Source: an uncultured Rhodospirillales bacterium (GTDB taxonomy: Bacteria; Pseudomonadota; Alphaproteobacteria; Reyranellales; Reyranellaceae). Taken from it: a DNA stretch of 33,316 bases. Of the stretch, positions 32,299 to 33,316 are shown piece after piece (the stretch's first letter is position 1; every line of letters starts with the position of its first letter). The notes below the pieces were generated by a model. That model ran no database searches. It saw only the letters and a program-made list of their open reading frames with translations, and was not told the origin of the DNA. A program made the translations under genes and the position numbers. The stretch spans positions 1 through 33,316 of the forward strand of contig CAMFJT010000035.1 of the NCBI GenBank assembly GCA_945957125.1. The letters are read 5' to 3'.

Positions 32299-33108
32299 CT
32301 AGTGATGAAGCAGGAGGGCGGCGACGACCAGCACGGCGATCTCGGCCTTCTGCTCGACGGCGCCCAGCGTGTCGCCGGTATAGCCGCCGAGGCGCTGGGC
32401 GATCCAGCGCGACGCGAACCATGCCACGGCGATCGCCGCCACCGGCGCCACGATGGCGGCGAAGAACCCCTTGCCGGCCAGCAGCAGGAACGCCAGCGCC
32501 GCCCCGATGCCGATGGTCAACCAGACGTCCTGATCGCTCGGCTTGCCGGCCAGCGCGCCCAGCCCGTCGGCATGGACCGGGGCATAGGCGAGCAGCGGAT
32601 AGGCCAGCACCGCGCGCCCCATGATGTGCGCGGCCATCAGCACGACCAGCCCGGTCGCGCCGGAAAATTGCGCGAGGCAGGCGACCTTGACCAGCACCGA
32701 GAGCACCAGCGCCAGCACGCCGAAGGCGCCGCTGCGGCTGTCGCGCATGATCTCCAGCCGCCGCGCGGGCTCCAGGGCGTGCGGCCCCAGCCCGTCGGCG
32801 GTGTCGGCCAGCCCGTCTTCGTGCAGGGCGCGTGTGATCAGCACCGACGCGCCGACCGCGAGCACGGCCGCCAGCCAGCCCGGCCCGGTGAGGCCACGCA
32901 CGATGGCGAACACCAGGCCCGCCGCCAGCCCGACGGCGGCGCCGATGAAGGGAAGGACCGGCAGCACGTCGGCCAGCGGCCAGCGCGGCGCGCCGGGCGT
33001 CGCTCCAAAGGACACGCCGGTGAAGAAGCTGGCCTGCTCCCTGAATGCCTGCAGCCATTCGTCGAAGGAGGCGGGGCGCTGGGCGAAGGAGTCCGGGGGA
33101 CTGGTCAT
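32299..33108 (-). CDS. cobS: Adenosylcobinamide-GDP ribazoletransferase (cobalamin synthase)
   Basis: Joins adenosylcobinamide-GDP with alpha-ribazole to give adenosylcobalamin; an inner-membrane enzyme. The 269-residue product has the metal-binding HEDGLADTADG (96-106), RDSRSGAFG near 122, several hydrophobic helices, and the ending GGYTGDTLGAVEQ, which are all diagnostic. The ATG at 33108 lies 33 bases from the divergent cobT start. It is the first gene of the minus-strand cob operon. No riboswitch fits in this gap. Confidence 0.96.
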   Translation of the reverse strand: MTSPPDSFAQRPASFDEWLQAFREQASFFTGVSFGATPGAPRWPLADVLPVLPFIGAAVGLAAGLVFAIVRGLTGPGWLAAVLAVGASVLITRALHEDGLADTADGLGPHALEPARRLEIMRDSRSGAFGVLALVLSVLVKVACLAQFSGATGLVVLMAAHIMGRAVLAYPLLAYAPVHADGLGALAGKPSDQDVWLTIGIGAALAFLLLAGKGFFAAIVAPVAAIAVAWFASRWIAQRLGGYTGDTLGAVEQKAEIAVLVVAALLLHH

Positions 33109-33141
33109 GGTGGGTCAAATATAGGATGGTCCGCGCCCTCC

Positions 33142-33316
33142 ATGAACGCCTCATCTTCACTTCCCACCGCCCCGACTTTCGACGAGATGCGCCGCATCCT
33201 GCGCGACCTGCCGGGACCGGACCTCGAAGCCCAGACCCGGGTGGTGCGCCGCCAGACCGAGCTGACCAAGCCGCCGGGCTCGCTCGGCCGGCTGGAGGAG
33301 CTCGCCGAATGGCTCG
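33142..33316 (+). CDS. cobT: Nicotinate-nucleotide-dimethylbenzimidazole phosphoribosyltransferase, N-terminal part (3' cut by window edge)
   Basis: Makes alpha-ribazole phosphate, the lower-ligand precursor used by CobS. Only the first 58 residues are present: after FDEMRRILRDLPGPD comes LTKPPGSLGRLEELAEWL, the well-known N-terminal signature of the family. The ATG at 33142 diverges from cobS across 33 bases. The catalytic glutamate and the rest of the fold lie beyond the window. Confidence 0.92.
   Translation, partial: MNASSSLPTAPTFDEMRRILRDLPGPDLEAQTRVVRRQTELTKPPGSLGRLEELAEWL

Noticed and set aside
33109-33141. Cobalamin riboswitch between cobS and cobT
   Set aside because: Only 33 bases are available and no B12-box-like sequence is present.

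Overview
The window is a GC-rich chromosomal segment of an alphaproteobacterium. Supporting signs are the hsp20-DUF1150 pair, rpoN close to ptsN, a complex I NDUFA9-family gene beside the glutamate synthase genes, and several GC-rich palindromic intergenic repeats. A Reyranella-like or other Rhodospirillales/Hyphomicrobiales relative is my best guess, but the genus is not proven by the sequence. Coding is dense, with many stop/start overlaps. Both ends cut genes: trpS on the left and cobT on the right.

Layout. 1-3465: the 3' half of trpS, a long inverted-repeat element, a heparinase II/III-family gene (-), then hsp20 and DUF1150 (+) behind a likely heat-shock (RpoH) promoter. 3495-6416 (- strand): tRNA-Leu(CAG), an RNase D-like exonuclease, rpoN and ptsN. 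The usual hpf gene is absent between rpoN and ptsN, and rpoN has its own very good sigma-54 promoter. 6527-14712 (+): an NDUFA9-like protein, then gltD, a glutathione S-transferase, a 4-oxalocrotonate tautomerase homologue and gltB, so the two GOGAT subunits are split by two small genes and a palindromic repeat. 14775-17463: an EamA transporter, a vapBC toxin-antitoxin pair (-), an arylformamidase-like hydrolase and a small secreted Cys protein.

17464-21546 (+): an SsuABC/NMT1-type ABC importer directly behind a consensus sigma-54 promoter, then the two subunits of a 3-oxoacid CoA-transferase. 21636-21985: a decayed higBA toxin-antitoxin module. 21999-29421: a sugar-uptake-like locus made of a LacI regulator and a DraG-family protein with a lectin-like tail (-), divergent from a second DraG-family protein and a CUT1 ABC importer (binding protein and two permeases, no ATPase). 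A perfect 12-bp palindrome lies in the divergent gap. 29435-33316: a SYLF lipid-binding protein (-), then cobalamin nucleotide-loop genes: cobS, a CobC-like phosphatase, a methyltransferase and cobU on the minus strand, and cobT starting divergently.

Two themes tie the segment together. One is nitrogen: sigma-54, EIIA-Ntr, glutamate synthase and a sigma-54-driven transporter. The other is the LacI/DraG/ABC locus, whose substrate cannot be read from the sequence and which is the most open functional question here. No CRISPR array, insertion sequence, rRNA or cobalamin riboswitch was seen.
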